From Candidatus Eiseniibacteriota bacterium (GTDB lineage: Bacteria > Arandabacterota > Arandabacteria > JAGLYR01), in contig JAGLYR010000096.1 in the NCBI GenBank assembly GCA_023132135.1, positions 1 through 11,943 of the forward strand: a stretch of 11,943 bases of DNA. Reading direction: 5' to 3'. This document shows, in pieces, positions 1 through 7,598 of this stretch (its first letter is position 1; each line of letters starts with the position of its first letter). Under the pieces are notes generated by a model that worked only from the letters and a program-made list of their open reading frames with translations, had not been told where the DNA came from and did not search any database. The translations under genes were made by a program, and so were the position numbers.

Positions 1-195
1 GGATACTTCGGGAGGCAGGGCGACATGGACATGTGCATCGCGATCCGCACCCTCATCCTGAAGGGAACCGAGTACTTCGCCCAGGCGGGGGCGGGAATCG
101 TCGCGGACTCCGACCCCGGCCGTGAATACCGGGAGACTCTCGACAAAATCCGGGCTCTGACAAAAGCGATCTCCATCGCGGAGGAGGGATTCTAG
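1..195 (+). CDS. trpE: Anthranilate synthase component I, C-terminal end (partial)
   Basis: This is the last 64 residues of the chorismate-binding subunit of anthranilate synthase; the start lies upstream of the window. With TrpG it converts chorismate and glutamine to anthranilate, the first committed step to tryptophan. The fragment opens with GYFGRQGDMDMCIAIRT (fragment residues 1-17), the conserved C-terminal strand whose Arg16 contacts chorismate in the family. QAGAGIVADS (28-37) follows, and then E42 and E45, matching the two glutamates that hold the catalytic Mg2+. The same motifs occur in PabB, but the position directly ahead of trpG-trpD and the rest of the trp genes makes TrpE the best call. 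The TAG stop at 193-195 is 2 nt before trpG. The N-terminal tryptophan-feedback domain cannot be seen. Confidence 0.95.
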   Translation, partial: GYFGRQGDMDMCIAIRTLILKGTEYFAQAGAGIVADSDPGREYRETLDKIRALTKAISIAEEGF

Positions 196-197
196 CC

Positions 198-782
198 ATG
201 CACCTCCTGGTGGATAACTACGACTCGTTCACCTTCAACATCATGCAGGCGCTGGCGGGACTGGGCGCGGGTGTGCGGGTTGTCAGGAACGACCGGATCA
301 GCGTCCGCGAGGCCGAGGATCTGGATCCCGCGTCCCTCATCATCTCACCGGGCCCGGGAACACCGGCGGACGCGGGCATTTCCAAGGCTCTCATTGAGCG
401 CTTTTCCGGCAGGATTCCGGTCCTTGGCGTGTGCCTTGGCCACCAGTGCATTGTGGAAGTCTTCGGCGGGCTGGTGAGACGCGCCGGAAGAGTGATGCAC
501 GGCAAGGTGTCCAACATCTACCACGATGAGAAGACGATTTACCGCGGGCTATCGAATCCATTCGCTGCAACCCGGTATCACTCTCTCATTGCCCAGGAGG
601 AGAATCTTCCTCCGCAGCTCGAGGTGTCCGCATACACGTCCCGCGGGGAAATCATGGGGGTTCGCCTGAAGGGACGGCCGGTGGAAGGCGTGCAGTTTCA
701 TCCGGAATCGATCCTGACTCCGGAAGGCATGAGGCTGCTTTCGAACTTCCTGGAAACCACCAACTCGCACGGGAGCCGATGA
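198..782 (+). CDS. trpG: Anthranilate synthase component II (glutamine amidotransferase)
   Basis: Class I glutamine amidotransferase subunit, 194 aa, the usual length for an unfused TrpG. It hydrolyses glutamine and passes ammonia to TrpE. The N terminus LLVDNYDSFTFN is typical. The oxyanion loop PGPGTP is at 51-56, the nucleophile Cys79 sits in GVCLGHQ, and the remaining triad residues are His168 and Glu170 in QFHPES. HGK at 101-103 is also conserved. The residue after GHQ is Cys84 where Ala is common, which is unlikely to matter. A GGAGGG Shine-Dalgarno at 183-188 inside the trpE end gives 9 nt spacing to the ATG. The stop overlaps the trpD start. No separate pabA is visible, so service to p-aminobenzoate synthesis as well is possible but only a guess. 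Confidence 0.96.
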   Translation: MHLLVDNYDSFTFNIMQALAGLGAGVRVVRNDRISVREAEDLDPASLIISPGPGTPADAGISKALIERFSGRIPVLGVCLGHQCIVEVFGGLVRRAGRVMHGKVSNIYHDEKTIYRGLSNPFAATRYHSLIAQEENLPPQLEVSAYTSRGEIMGVRLKGRPVEGVQFHPESILTPEGMRLLSNFLETTNSHGSR

Positions 783-1810
783 TGGAGGCGAACTTCCTGG
801 AGAAGCTGATAGGGAATGAGGATCTCTCCGTGGGTGAGGCGCGGGACTTGATGAGCGCCATCATGGCCGGCGGGCTCAAGGAGGCTCAGACAGCGGCGAT
901 CCTCACGGCTCTTCGGATGAAGGGTGAGACGGTGGACGAAATCGCCGCCTTCGCTGCTGTGATGCGAGAACATGCCGTCCGCATTTTTCCCAAACGGCGG
1001 GGCTTGGTGGATACCTGCGGAACAGGTGGGGATGCGCGCCGGACTTTCAACATCTCCACGGCGACCGCACTGGTAGCTGCCGCGATGGGCATTCCTGTGG
1101 CCAAGCACGGGAACCGGGCCGTCTCCTCCAGGTGCGGGAGCGCCGATGTTCTGGAGGCCCTCGGCGTCAACATCCGGCTCTGCCCCGAATCCGTGGCGGA
1201 GCTGATTGATCGGGTGGGCATCGGATTCATGTTCGCTCCGCAACATCATCCGGCCATGAAACACGCGGCTCCGGTGCGCAAGAAGATGGGAGTCCGGACG
1301 GTCTTCAACGTCCTCGGGCCTCTCACCAATCCGGCCGGTGTCCGGTTGCAGCTGATCGGCGTCTTCCGTAAGGAGCTGACGGAGGTGCTCTGTCGTGTCC
1401 TCGGCGTCATGGGTTCAGAGAGAGCCTTCGTTGTGCACGGGCTGGATGGGGTGGATGAGGTTTCCATTTCGGCGGAGACGCAGATCAGCGCCCTGCAGGG
1501 AGGAGCGATTCGGACTTTCCGGTTCGCGCCGGAAGATGTCGGGATCCGCCGCGCAGCGATCTCCGAGATAGAGGGTGGTTCTCCGGACGAGAACGCCGCG
1601 CATATCCGGCGGATTCTCGGTGGGGCGGAGGGGCCGCGCACGGACGCGGTTCTCCTGAACGCCGCCTTCGTCGGTGTGCTGGCCGGACGCGCCTCGAGCG
1701 TGGACGAGGGCGTTTGCATTGCGAGGGAAGCGATTGAGTCGGGCAAGGCCGTGGATCTGCTGGACCGGCTGCGGAAGACGTCCCATTCCCTGGCAAAGGA
1801 GGCTGCGTAA
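779..1810 (+). CDS. trpD: Anthranilate phosphoribosyltransferase
   Basis: Transfers the phosphoribosyl group of PRPP to anthranilate, the second step of the tryptophan branch. It has 343 aa, normal for the stand-alone enzyme and not fused to TrpG. The N-terminal helical domain (about 1-75) is followed by the PRPP/pyrophosphate loop CGTGGD (80-85), NISTATA (91-97), KHGNR (109-113), the anthranilate-side motif FAPQHHPAMK (152-161), NPAG (184-187) and the metal-binding GLDGVDE (221-227). Two in-frame ATGs sit in tandem at 779 and 782. The first gives an ATGA overlap with the trpG stop. The second is better spaced (6 nt rather than 3) from a GGGAG at 771-775, so the mature start may be one residue shorter. 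The gene ends in a TAATG junction with trpC. Confidence 0.97.
   Translation: MMEANFLEKLIGNEDLSVGEARDLMSAIMAGGLKEAQTAAILTALRMKGETVDEIAAFAAVMREHAVRIFPKRRGLVDTCGTGGDARRTFNISTATALVAAAMGIPVAKHGNRAVSSRCGSADVLEALGVNIRLCPESVAELIDRVGIGFMFAPQHHPAMKHAAPVRKKMGVRTVFNVLGPLTNPAGVRLQLIGVFRKELTEVLCRVLGVMGSERAFVVHGLDGVDEVSISAETQISALQGGAIRTFRFAPEDVGIRRAAISEIEGGSPDENAAHIRRILGGAEGPRTDAVLLNAAFVGVLAGRASSVDEGVCIAREAIESGKAVDLLDRLRKTSHSLAKEAA
1795..1802 (+). promoter_or_regulatory. Ribosome binding site of trpC
   Basis: AAAGGAGG inside the end of trpD, 7 nt before the ATG at 1810. Its strength and spacing decide the trpC start in the TAATG junction. Confidence 0.85.
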
Positions 1811-2610
1811 TGACCTTTCTGGACAGAGTCATCAGGGAGAAGCGAAGGGAAGTCGCGGCGGGAAGACGCACCCGTCGGGTCAACGACCTGGAGTGCCGAG
1901 CGTCGGAGCGCCCGACAAGGGATTTCCTGCGGGCGATCTCCGGTGGGTGCAAGGTCATCGCCGAGATCAAAGGCAAGTCTCCCGCTGCTCCGGTGTTCCG
2001 GCACAGCGGCGATGTGGAAAGACTGGCGGCAATCTACGAGTCCAACGGCGCCTCGGCCATCTCCATTGTTACCGATGAGCGGAATTTCGGCACGTGCCTC
2101 CGGGATGTGGATCGGATCCGGCGGGTGTCCAGTCTGCCGGTCCTGGTCAAGGATTTCGTAATCGACGCGCACCAGGTGATGGAAGCGAGGGCTGCGGGAG
2201 CCGATGCCATCCTTCTGATTGCGCGGATCCTGCAGGAGGACCTGTTCGCGTCGATGTTCGACCTCGCCGGTCGATTGGGGATGTCGGTGCTGGTCGAATG
2301 CCACCATGAGGAGGACGTCGCAAAGGCGGCGGCGGTCGGGGCGCTCATCGTAGGAATCAACAACCGGGATCTGCGGACCCTGAACGTTTCCCTTGAGACT
2401 ACGAGAAACCTGGTCTCCCGGGTTCCGGAAGAGGCGCTCTGTGTTTCGGAGAGCGGCATCGTTGCGCGGGAGGAGATTGAGTTGCTTGCCTCGCTCGGTG
2501 TCGACGCGTTTCTCATCGGGAGCGCGCTCCTCAACTCGGCTGAACCGGACCGGACGCTCCGACGCCTGACGGGCCTGGAGCCGGAACGCAGTGGAGGTGA
2601 AGCAGCGTGA
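1810..2610 (+). CDS. trpC: Indole-3-glycerol phosphate synthase
   Basis: Closes the indole ring by converting CdRP to indole-3-glycerol phosphate with loss of CO2. It is a 266 aa (beta/alpha)8 barrel, not fused to TrpF. Residues matching known active-site positions are Glu52 and Lys54 (AEIKGKSP), Lys114 (VLVKDF), Glu163 (VECH), Asn184 (GINNRDL) and Glu214-Ser215 (SESGI). The barrel ends with the phosphate-binding region around FLIGSAL. The beta1-alpha1 loop reads SPAAP where SPSxG is usual, a mild deviation. The start is the ATG of the TAATG junction at 1808-1812, with an excellent AAAGGAGG seven nt upstream. The last codons contain the ribosome-binding site of trpF, so translation of the two genes is probably coupled. 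Confidence 0.96.
   Translation: MTFLDRVIREKRREVAAGRRTRRVNDLECRASERPTRDFLRAISGGCKVIAEIKGKSPAAPVFRHSGDVERLAAIYESNGASAISIVTDERNFGTCLRDVDRIRRVSSLPVLVKDFVIDAHQVMEARAAGADAILLIARILQEDLFASMFDLAGRLGMSVLVECHHEEDVAKAAAVGALIVGINNRDLRTLNVSLETTRNLVSRVPEEALCVSESGIVAREEIELLASLGVDAFLIGSALLNSAEPDRTLRRLTGLEPERSGGEAA
2593..2600 (+). promoter_or_regulatory. Ribosome binding site of trpF
   Basis: GGAGGTGA within the last codons of trpC, an 8-nt perfect complement to the usual bacterial 16S rRNA 3' tail, 6 nt before the GTG at 2607. It decides the GTG start; no in-frame ATG competes nearby. Confidence 0.88.
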
Positions 2611-3233
2611 GCTTTACCCGGATCAAGATCTGCGGGATCACGACTCCTGAAGATGCTCTGGCATGCGAGTCTCTCGGAGTCGAGCACGTGGGTGTGATTT
2701 TTGCCGAGAGTTCCCGGCGGGTCACTCCCGAGCGCGCCCGCGAAATCCGCGAGGCCATTCCGAGGACATGCCTGGTCGGTGTCTTCGCTGACTGCGACCC
2801 GGATGAAGTCGTGGAAATAGCTGAGTTCGCCGGACTGAACATGATCCAGCTCCATGGCGGAGAGTCTTCCGAATACTGCAATAATATCTTTGCTCGCACA
2901 TTGCGACTGATCATCAAGAGTCTCACGGACGGAGATGCAAAGACCCCCGGCATTCTGGATGAATACAGAACGACGAGTTTCTTCCTCTTCGACCTGGACA
3001 AACGCAATCCCGATCGCCTCGGGGCGGTCCGGGATCTGTGGAAGCAGGCGGCCCGGGCGACTGGAGAGGGGCACCGGGTGTTCCTGGCGGGGGGGCTCAA
3101 CCCGTCGAACGTCCGCGAGGCCATTCGCAGTGTCTCCCCCTTCTGTGTGGACGTCTGCAGCGCGGTGGAGAGCTCGGCGGGAGTGAAGAACATGGACGAG
3201 ATCGCCCATTTCGTGAGGGAGGTGAGACGGTGA
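2607..3233 (+). CDS. trpF: Phosphoribosylanthranilate isomerase, divergent
   Basis: Expected to carry out the Amadori rearrangement of phosphoribosylanthranilate to CdRP. It has 208 aa, normal for the family, and starts with GTG in a GTGA overlap with trpC. KICGIT near the N terminus supplies the catalytic base Cys9. R37, QLHG (81-84), AGGLNPSNV (161-169) and VDV (181-183) are family features. The general acid is probably Asp129 in LFDLD. However, the usual GG(S/T)GxxFDW stretch after this aspartate is replaced by [10 protein letters not shown] (136-145). The phosphate-side SSGVE is CSAVE (184-188), and the proline of the usual SPG is missing (SSAG). Position and overall barrel motifs make TrpF the only sensible assignment, but activity is less certain than for its neighbours. 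Its end carries the trpB ribosome-binding site. Confidence 0.92.
   Translation: MSFTRIKICGITTPEDALACESLGVEHVGVIFAESSRRVTPERAREIREAIPRTCLVGVFADCDPDEVVEIAEFAGLNMIQLHGGESSEYCNNIFARTLRLIIKSLTDGDAKTPGILDEYRTTSFFLFDLDKRNPDRLGAVRDLWKQAARATGEGHRVFLAGGLNPSNVREAIRSVSPFCVDVCSAVESSAGVKNMDEIAHFVREVRR
3218..3225 (+). promoter_or_regulatory. Ribosome binding site of trpB
   Basis: GGAGGTGA in the last codons of trpF, the same octamer as before trpF. It lies 4 nt before the GTG at 3230 (7 nt counted from the GGAGG core). It supports the GTG start rather than an in-frame ATG at 3038 far inside trpF. Confidence 0.85.
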
Positions 3234-4414
3234 GCGTTTCTGAAGGGTCGAGCAGAGGACGGTTCGGTGGATACGGCGGCCAGTACGTGCCCGAGACACT
3301 GATGTCCTGCCTGCTGGAGTTGGAGAAGCACTACGCCTCGGCCAAGGCGGATCCGGCCTTTGGGACTGAGCTGCAGAAACTTCTGAGGGAATACTCCGGA
3401 CGGCCGACGCCGCTCTACTTCGCCGGGAATCTCAGCCGGCAGTACGGGGGCAAGGCCCGGATCTACCTCAAGCGGGAGGATCTCAATCACACCGGCGCGC
3501 ACAAAATCAACAACTGTCTGGGTCAAGTGCTGCTGGCCAGGAGAATGAAAAAGCAGCGGATCGTTGCCGAGACCGGTGCGGGACAACACGGCGTTGCGGC
3601 GGCCACGGTCGCTGCCCTCTTTCAGATGGAGTGCACCGTCTACATGGGCGAGGTGGATATGGAACGCCAGAGGCCCAATGTCCTGAGGATGGAGCTGCTT
3701 GGAGCAGAGGTCGTTCCTGTTCTCACGGGCAGCCGAACGCTGAAGGACGCCACCAATGGAGCCATCCGGGACTGGGTGACCAATGTGGAGAGTACCCACT
3801 ACATTCTGGGTTCCAGCGTCGGGCCGCATCCGTACCCCACCCTGGTGCGGGATTTCCAGGCGGTGATCGGACAGGAGACCCGGGAGCAGATCCTGGCCGC
3901 GGAGGGCCGGTTTCCGACCCATGTGATCGCATGCGTTGGAGGTGGATCCAATGCTATCGGTATTTTCTCAGCCTTCCTCGATGACGACGTCCGCCTCTTC
4001 GGCGTTGAGGCAGGCGGATCCATCCACGGGCACGCGGCGTCCCTCAGCGAAGGACTCCCGGGTGTTCTCCATGGGGCCTACAGTTACCTCCTGCAGGACG
4101 ACGACGGGCAGGTTGCGATGGCGCACTCCATTGCGCCGGGACTGGACTATCCGGGAGTGGGTCCCGAGCACAGTTCCCTGAAAGACTCGGGACGGGTCAC
4201 CTACGTCCGGGTTACGGACCAGGATGCTCTGGGCGGGTTTTCCGACCTGTCGAAACTGGAGGGGATCCTGCCGGCGCTGGAGCCCAGCCATGCCGTCGCT
4301 TTCACGCGGCAGTTGCTGGCGAACGGCGCGGACGGGGCGGACCTGATTGTGATCAATCTCTCCGGCAGGGGAGACAAGGATATCGAGAGCATAGAGGAGA
4401 TGCTGAAGTCATGA
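3230..4414 (+). CDS. trpB: Tryptophan synthase beta chain
   Basis: PLP enzyme that condenses indole with serine to form tryptophan, working as an alpha2-beta2 complex with TrpA. The start is GTG in a GTGA overlap with trpF. The reading frame stays open upstream to 3038, but homology begins at [12 protein letters not shown] (11-22), so the extension is not coding. It has 394 aa, typical of the TrpB1 group. The PLP lysine is Lys92 in HKINN, the acid-base Glu is E114 in ETGAGQHG, and the PLP phosphate loop is GGGSNA (237-242). [11 protein letters not shown] (304-314) and SGRGDKD (378-384) are near-invariant family motifs. No key residue is missing. It overlaps trpA by ATGA. Confidence 0.97.
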   Translation: MSVSEGSSRGRFGGYGGQYVPETLMSCLLELEKHYASAKADPAFGTELQKLLREYSGRPTPLYFAGNLSRQYGGKARIYLKREDLNHTGAHKINNCLGQVLLARRMKKQRIVAETGAGQHGVAAATVAALFQMECTVYMGEVDMERQRPNVLRMELLGAEVVPVLTGSRTLKDATNGAIRDWVTNVESTHYILGSSVGPHPYPTLVRDFQAVIGQETREQILAAEGRFPTHVIACVGGGSNAIGIFSAFLDDDVRLFGVEAGGSIHGHAASLSEGLPGVLHGAYSYLLQDDDGQVAMAHSIAPGLDYPGVGPEHSSLKDSGRVTYVRVTDQDALGGFSDLSKLEGILPALEPSHAVAFTRQLLANGADGADLIVINLSGRGDKDIESIEEMLKS

Positions 4415-5217
4415 TGCTGCGAGATCTTACGCGTTCGTTGAAGACAAGAGGCGAGAAGGGGTTGGCGCCCTTCCTCACTGCCGGTTTCCCGGACGATGAG
4501 ACCTTCCTCCGGCTCCTTGGAGCGGCGTCGAGCGCGGGATGCCGGATGATCGAAATCGGCATTCCCTTCTCGGACCCGATTGCCGACGGGCCGGTCATTC
4601 AGGAATCGTCGAAGAGAGCGCTGGAAGCGGGAATGACCCTCCGCAAAGCGCTGGCCCTGGCGGAAAAGGCTTCGAAGACGGTCCCTGCCGCCCTCGTCTT
4701 CATGAGCTACTTCAATCCGATTCTTCGGATGGGACTCGAAGAATTCTCCGGCTGTGCCCGGCGCTGCGGCGTCTCGGGGGTAATTGTGCCGGATGTCCCC
4801 GTCGAGGAGGCGGGCGAAATCCGGCGCGCACTCTCGGAGAACGGCATCCCCCTGATCGATCTCGTGGCTCCCACGTCGAGCGGAAGCCGCATTGAGCGCA
4901 TCGCGTCCGCCGCGGACGGTTTTCTCTATCTCGTTTCCGTCACCGGTGTGACCGGGGTTCGTTCCGCCCTCTCAGGGGACCTGGGCGGATTCGTCGAACG
5001 GGTGCGAGAACGGACTGAACTCCCCCTGTACGTGGGGTTTGGTGTGTCGACCCCGGAAGAGGCCCGGGAGACGGCGCGACATGCCGACGGGGTCATTGTC
5101 GGAAGCGCTCTCATCCGGATTATCCAGGGCGCGCGCACCAACGATGAAGCTGTTGAAAAAGTAGGAGCGTTTCTGAAGAACATGAAGCAGGCGATGAACG
5201 AATCGGGAAGGAGCTGA
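4411..5217 (+). CDS. trpA: Tryptophan synthase alpha chain
   Basis: Cleaves indole-3-glycerol phosphate to glyceraldehyde-3-phosphate and indole, which is channelled to TrpB. It is a 268 aa TIM barrel of normal length. The catalytic pair is Glu48 in [10 protein letters not shown] and Asp59 in IADGP, equivalent to E49 and D60 of the enteric enzyme. MSYFNP (98-103), the mobile loop 6 region VSVTGVTG (175-182) and the phosphate-binding GFGVST (209-214) and GSAL (231-234) are intact. Tandem ATGs at 4411 and 4414 make the exact first residue uncertain by one; the first gives an ATGA overlap with trpB. The stop is 1 nt before aroF, with AAGGAG for that gene inside the final codons. Confidence 0.97.
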   Translation: MMLRDLTRSLKTRGEKGLAPFLTAGFPDDETFLRLLGAASSAGCRMIEIGIPFSDPIADGPVIQESSKRALEAGMTLRKALALAEKASKTVPAALVFMSYFNPILRMGLEEFSGCARRCGVSGVIVPDVPVEEAGEIRRALSENGIPLIDLVAPTSSGSRIERIASAADGFLYLVSVTGVTGVRSALSGDLGGFVERVRERTELPLYVGFGVSTPEEARETARHADGVIVGSALIRIIQGARTNDEAVEKVGAFLKNMKQAMNESGRS

Positions 5218-5218
5218 C

Positions 5219-6289
5219 ATGATGATAGTTGTTATGAATTCAGACGCGATGCTCTCGCAGGTGAGCAGTGTGATCCACAAGATCGAATCGCTGGGATTGA
5301 CCCCGCATCCCTCCCGGGGAGAGCACCAGACGATAATAGGTATCGTCGGGATTATTGACGCGGGTCACAAGGACGATCTGGAACACATAGGGCAGATGCC
5401 GGGGGTGGCCAAGACCATTCGCATCACGCGCCCCTTCAAACTGGTGAACCGGGAATTCAAACCCGATCCCACCATCATACGAGTGAACGGCCTCTCAATC
5501 GGCGGCGAGGACTTCGCTGTGATGGCCGGGCCGTGTGCCGTGGAGAGTGCCGAGCAGGTGCGGGCCACAGCGAGAGCCGTGAGGGACGCCGGCGCGCGGA
5601 TTCTGAGGGGCGGAGCGTTCAAACCGCGAACTTCCCCCTACAGTTTCAAGGGACTCGGTGAGGAAGGGCTCAAGATCCTCCGGGCTGCGAAGGAGGAGAC
5701 AGGTCTTCCCATCGTAACGGAGGTTATCTCGCCCGAGCTGGTTCCCCTGGTCGTCAAGTACGCAGACATCCTTCAGGTGGGAGCCCGGAACATGCAGAAC
5801 TACGCTCTCCTGGAGGCTGTGGGAGGGATCAGGAAACCTGTCCTTCTCAAGCGGGGGATGATGTCGACCATCGAGGAAATGCTCCTGGCGGCGGAGTACA
5901 TCGTTTCCAACGGCAACAAGGAAGTAATGCTCTGCGAGCGGGGCATCCGCACTTTTGAGACGGCCACGCGCAGCACTCTCGACATCTCCGCGGTGCCCGT
6001 CCTCAAGCAGAGCAGCCACCTGCCCGTGATTGTCGACCCGAGCCATGCCGCGGGCGCGCGGCCGTACATTGCCCCCTTGGCCAAGGCAGCTCTTGCTGCG
6101 GGAGCGGACGGAATCATCGTCGAGGTGCATCCGTCTCCGGAAACAGCATCGGTGGACGGCGCTCAGAGCCTGACGTTCGATGAGTTCCGGGAAATGATGG
6201 ATGAACTGCGCCCCGTGGCGGCGGCTGTGGGGAAGCGGATGGTGCTCTGCGGCGAGGATGATGCGGGTATGCGAAGGGCGTCCGCGTAG
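5219..6289 (+). CDS. aroF: 3-deoxy-D-arabino-heptulosonate 7-phosphate synthase, type I-beta with N-terminal regulatory domain
   Basis: Condenses PEP and erythrose-4-phosphate, the entry step of the shikimate pathway. Residues 1 to about 75 form a ferredoxin-like domain of the type that mediates tyrosine/phenylalanine feedback in the Thermotoga maritima enzyme. The catalytic barrel follows, with AGPCAVE (metal ligand Cys106), KPRTSPYSF (135-143, substrate binding), LKRGM (210-214), DPSHA (metal ligand His276), VEVHP (Glu302) and SVDGAQS (Asp313). No chorismate mutase domain is fused. At 356 aa it is somewhat longer than T. maritima's roughly 338, mainly through a C-terminal tail after about 335. 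Tandem ATGs at 5219 and 5222 follow AAGGAG at 5208-5213; the second has the better 8 nt spacing. The symbol follows common usage for this class. Its place directly behind trpA ties entry flux to tryptophan expression. Confidence 0.95.
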   Translation: MMIVVMNSDAMLSQVSSVIHKIESLGLTPHPSRGEHQTIIGIVGIIDAGHKDDLEHIGQMPGVAKTIRITRPFKLVNREFKPDPTIIRVNGLSIGGEDFAVMAGPCAVESAEQVRATARAVRDAGARILRGGAFKPRTSPYSFKGLGEEGLKILRAAKEETGLPIVTEVISPELVPLVVKYADILQVGARNMQNYALLEAVGGIRKPVLLKRGMMSTIEEMLLAAEYIVSNGNKEVMLCERGIRTFETATRSTLDISAVPVLKQSSHLPVIVDPSHAAGARPYIAPLAKAALAAGADGIIVEVHPSPETASVDGAQSLTFDEFREMMDELRPVAAAVGKRMVLCGEDDAGMRRASA

Positions 6290-6323
6290 AAGCGAGGGCG
6301 CGAGGGCGACAGAGGACAGGGTT
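6290..6323 (+). other. 34-nt aroF-aroA gap with 8-bp tandem repeat
   Basis: This is one of two true gaps in the gene block. It holds GCGAGGGC twice in tandem (6292-6299 and 6300-6307), then AGAGG (6311-6315), which serves as the aroA ribosome-binding site 8 nt before the ATG at 6324. I see no convincing promoter or terminator in it. Confidence 0.7.
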
Positions 6324-7598
6324 ATGGAGATCAGGCTCAACAAGGCCCGTAAGCTCACCGGCACGCTGCGGATGCCGGGGGACAAGTCGATTGCTCACCG
6401 GGCGCTGATCCTGGGAGCGATGGCCCAGGGCGAGCAGGTTATCGGGGGTCTTCCCGATTCGGGGGATGTGCGGAGCACAGCCGAGTGCCTGCGAGCACTG
6501 GGGTGCAGAATCACCGTGGGGCAAGATGGCCGGTTGGTTGTCCGGGCGGGCCGGTGGACCGCCGATCCGGATCTGTACGCAGGGAACTCCGGAACGACGG
6601 CCCGCCTCCTTGCCGGACTCGTTGCCGGAAGAAGGCTGGACTGCCGGATCGACGGGGACGAATCCCTGCGGGAACGTCCGATGGCGAGGATTGCCGAGCC
6701 GCTCACCCGGATGGGGGCGAATGTCCGGACCCGACCAGGAGGCCGTTTGCCCATGCAGGTCCGGGGAGGGAACCTGAAGGGGATCGTCTACCGTCCGGAA
6801 GTCGCCAGCGCGCAGGTCAAGAGCGCGATCCTGATCGCCGGGCTTCATGCGGAGGGCAAGACCACCGTTGTTGAGCCGGTTCCCACGCGGGACCACACGG
6901 AAAACCTGCTTACGGCCATGGGCGTACCGGTCGAAAGGAAGAATGGATCGGTTTCGGTGTCGAACCGCTGCCGGCCCGGTGGCATCGGGGTGGAAATCCC
7001 AGGGGATGTTTCGTCGGCCGTGTTCTTTGTCGTCGCGGCGTCGCTGCTCCGCGGGTCCGAGATATGCCTTCGGGGCACAGGGATCAATCCGACGCGAACG
7101 GGCGCAATTCAGGTGCTCCGGGAGATGGGGGCGAGGATCGAGCTGGCGAACGTCGGGAGTTGCGCCGGAGAACCGGTTGCAGACATCATCGTCCGGTCCG
7201 AACCGCTGAAGGCCGTGGACATTGATGGCTCAATCGTGCCGGCCCTGATCGATGAATTGCCCATTCTGGCGGTTGCCGCGACCCAGGCGGAGGGTGTGAC
7301 CACGGTCCGCGGCGCAGGGGAGCTTCGGCACAAAGAGTCGGACCGGATCCGGAGCACCGTCCGGAACCTGTCGCGTCTTGGGGCGGACATCGAAGAGATG
7401 GAGGACGGCTTCGTAATCCGAGGACCCTCAAATCTCAAGGGGGCGGAAGTTCAGTCCTTCGGAGACCACCGGGCGGCCATGTCCATGGCCGTTGCGGGCC
7501 TTGTTGCCGATGGAGAGACGAGGATTCAGGACGCGGGCGCGGCGGGGATCTCGTACCCGGGTTTCTTTGATGATCTGCGCGAGCTGGCGCGATCCTGA
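6324..7598 (+). CDS. aroA: 3-phosphoshikimate 1-carboxyvinyltransferase (EPSP synthase)
   Basis: Transfers the enolpyruvyl group of PEP to shikimate-3-phosphate, the sixth step of the shikimate pathway. It has 424 aa from the ATG at 6324, a normal length. The frame is open back to 6201, but that part overlaps aroF and lacks homology. MPGDKSIAHR (17-26) supplies Lys21. AGNSGTTARLL (86-96) is the PEP loop, SLRERPM is at 114-120, and SAQVK (162-166) and NPTRTG (255-260) resemble class II enzymes. Asp310 in LIDELP and Glu338 in RHKESDR are the catalytic acids. The residue matching enteric Gly96 is Gly90, so a glyphosate-sensitive form would be expected by that criterion; this is inference only. 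The gene stands apart from both neighbours by short gaps, unlike the rest of the block. Confidence 0.96.
   Translation: MEIRLNKARKLTGTLRMPGDKSIAHRALILGAMAQGEQVIGGLPDSGDVRSTAECLRALGCRITVGQDGRLVVRAGRWTADPDLYAGNSGTTARLLAGLVAGRRLDCRIDGDESLRERPMARIAEPLTRMGANVRTRPGGRLPMQVRGGNLKGIVYRPEVASAQVKSAILIAGLHAEGKTTVVEPVPTRDHTENLLTAMGVPVERKNGSVSVSNRCRPGGIGVEIPGDVSSAVFFVVAASLLRGSEICLRGTGINPTRTGAIQVLREMGARIELANVGSCAGEPVADIIVRSEPLKAVDIDGSIVPALIDELPILAVAATQAEGVTTVRGAGELRHKESDRIRSTVRNLSRLGADIEEMEDGFVIRGPSNLKGAEVQSFGDHRAAMSMAVAGLVADGETRIQDAGAAGISYPGFFDDLRELARS

Noticed and set aside
3038-3229. Upstream in-frame extension of trpB starting at 3038
   Set aside because: It lies wholly within trpF, adds 64 residues without homology, and the GTG at 3230 has a strong ribosome-binding site just before the conserved N terminus.
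2034-3922. Long minus-strand open frames (2531-3922 and 2034-3299), and similar ones such as 8365-9642
   Set aside because: They are antisense to genes with complete family motifs, are rich in Arg/Ser/Pro as expected from high-GC shadow frames, and show no recognisable domain.
6201-6323. Upstream in-frame extension of aroA starting at 6201
   Set aside because: It overlaps the aroF end and gives low-complexity residues; EPSP synthase homology begins at the ATG at 6324.
6579-6611. EPSP synthase as a glyphosate-tolerant type
   Set aside because: The PEP loop keeps Gly at the position where tolerant class II enzymes have Ala (AGNSGTT); the other class II-like motifs are not diagnostic.
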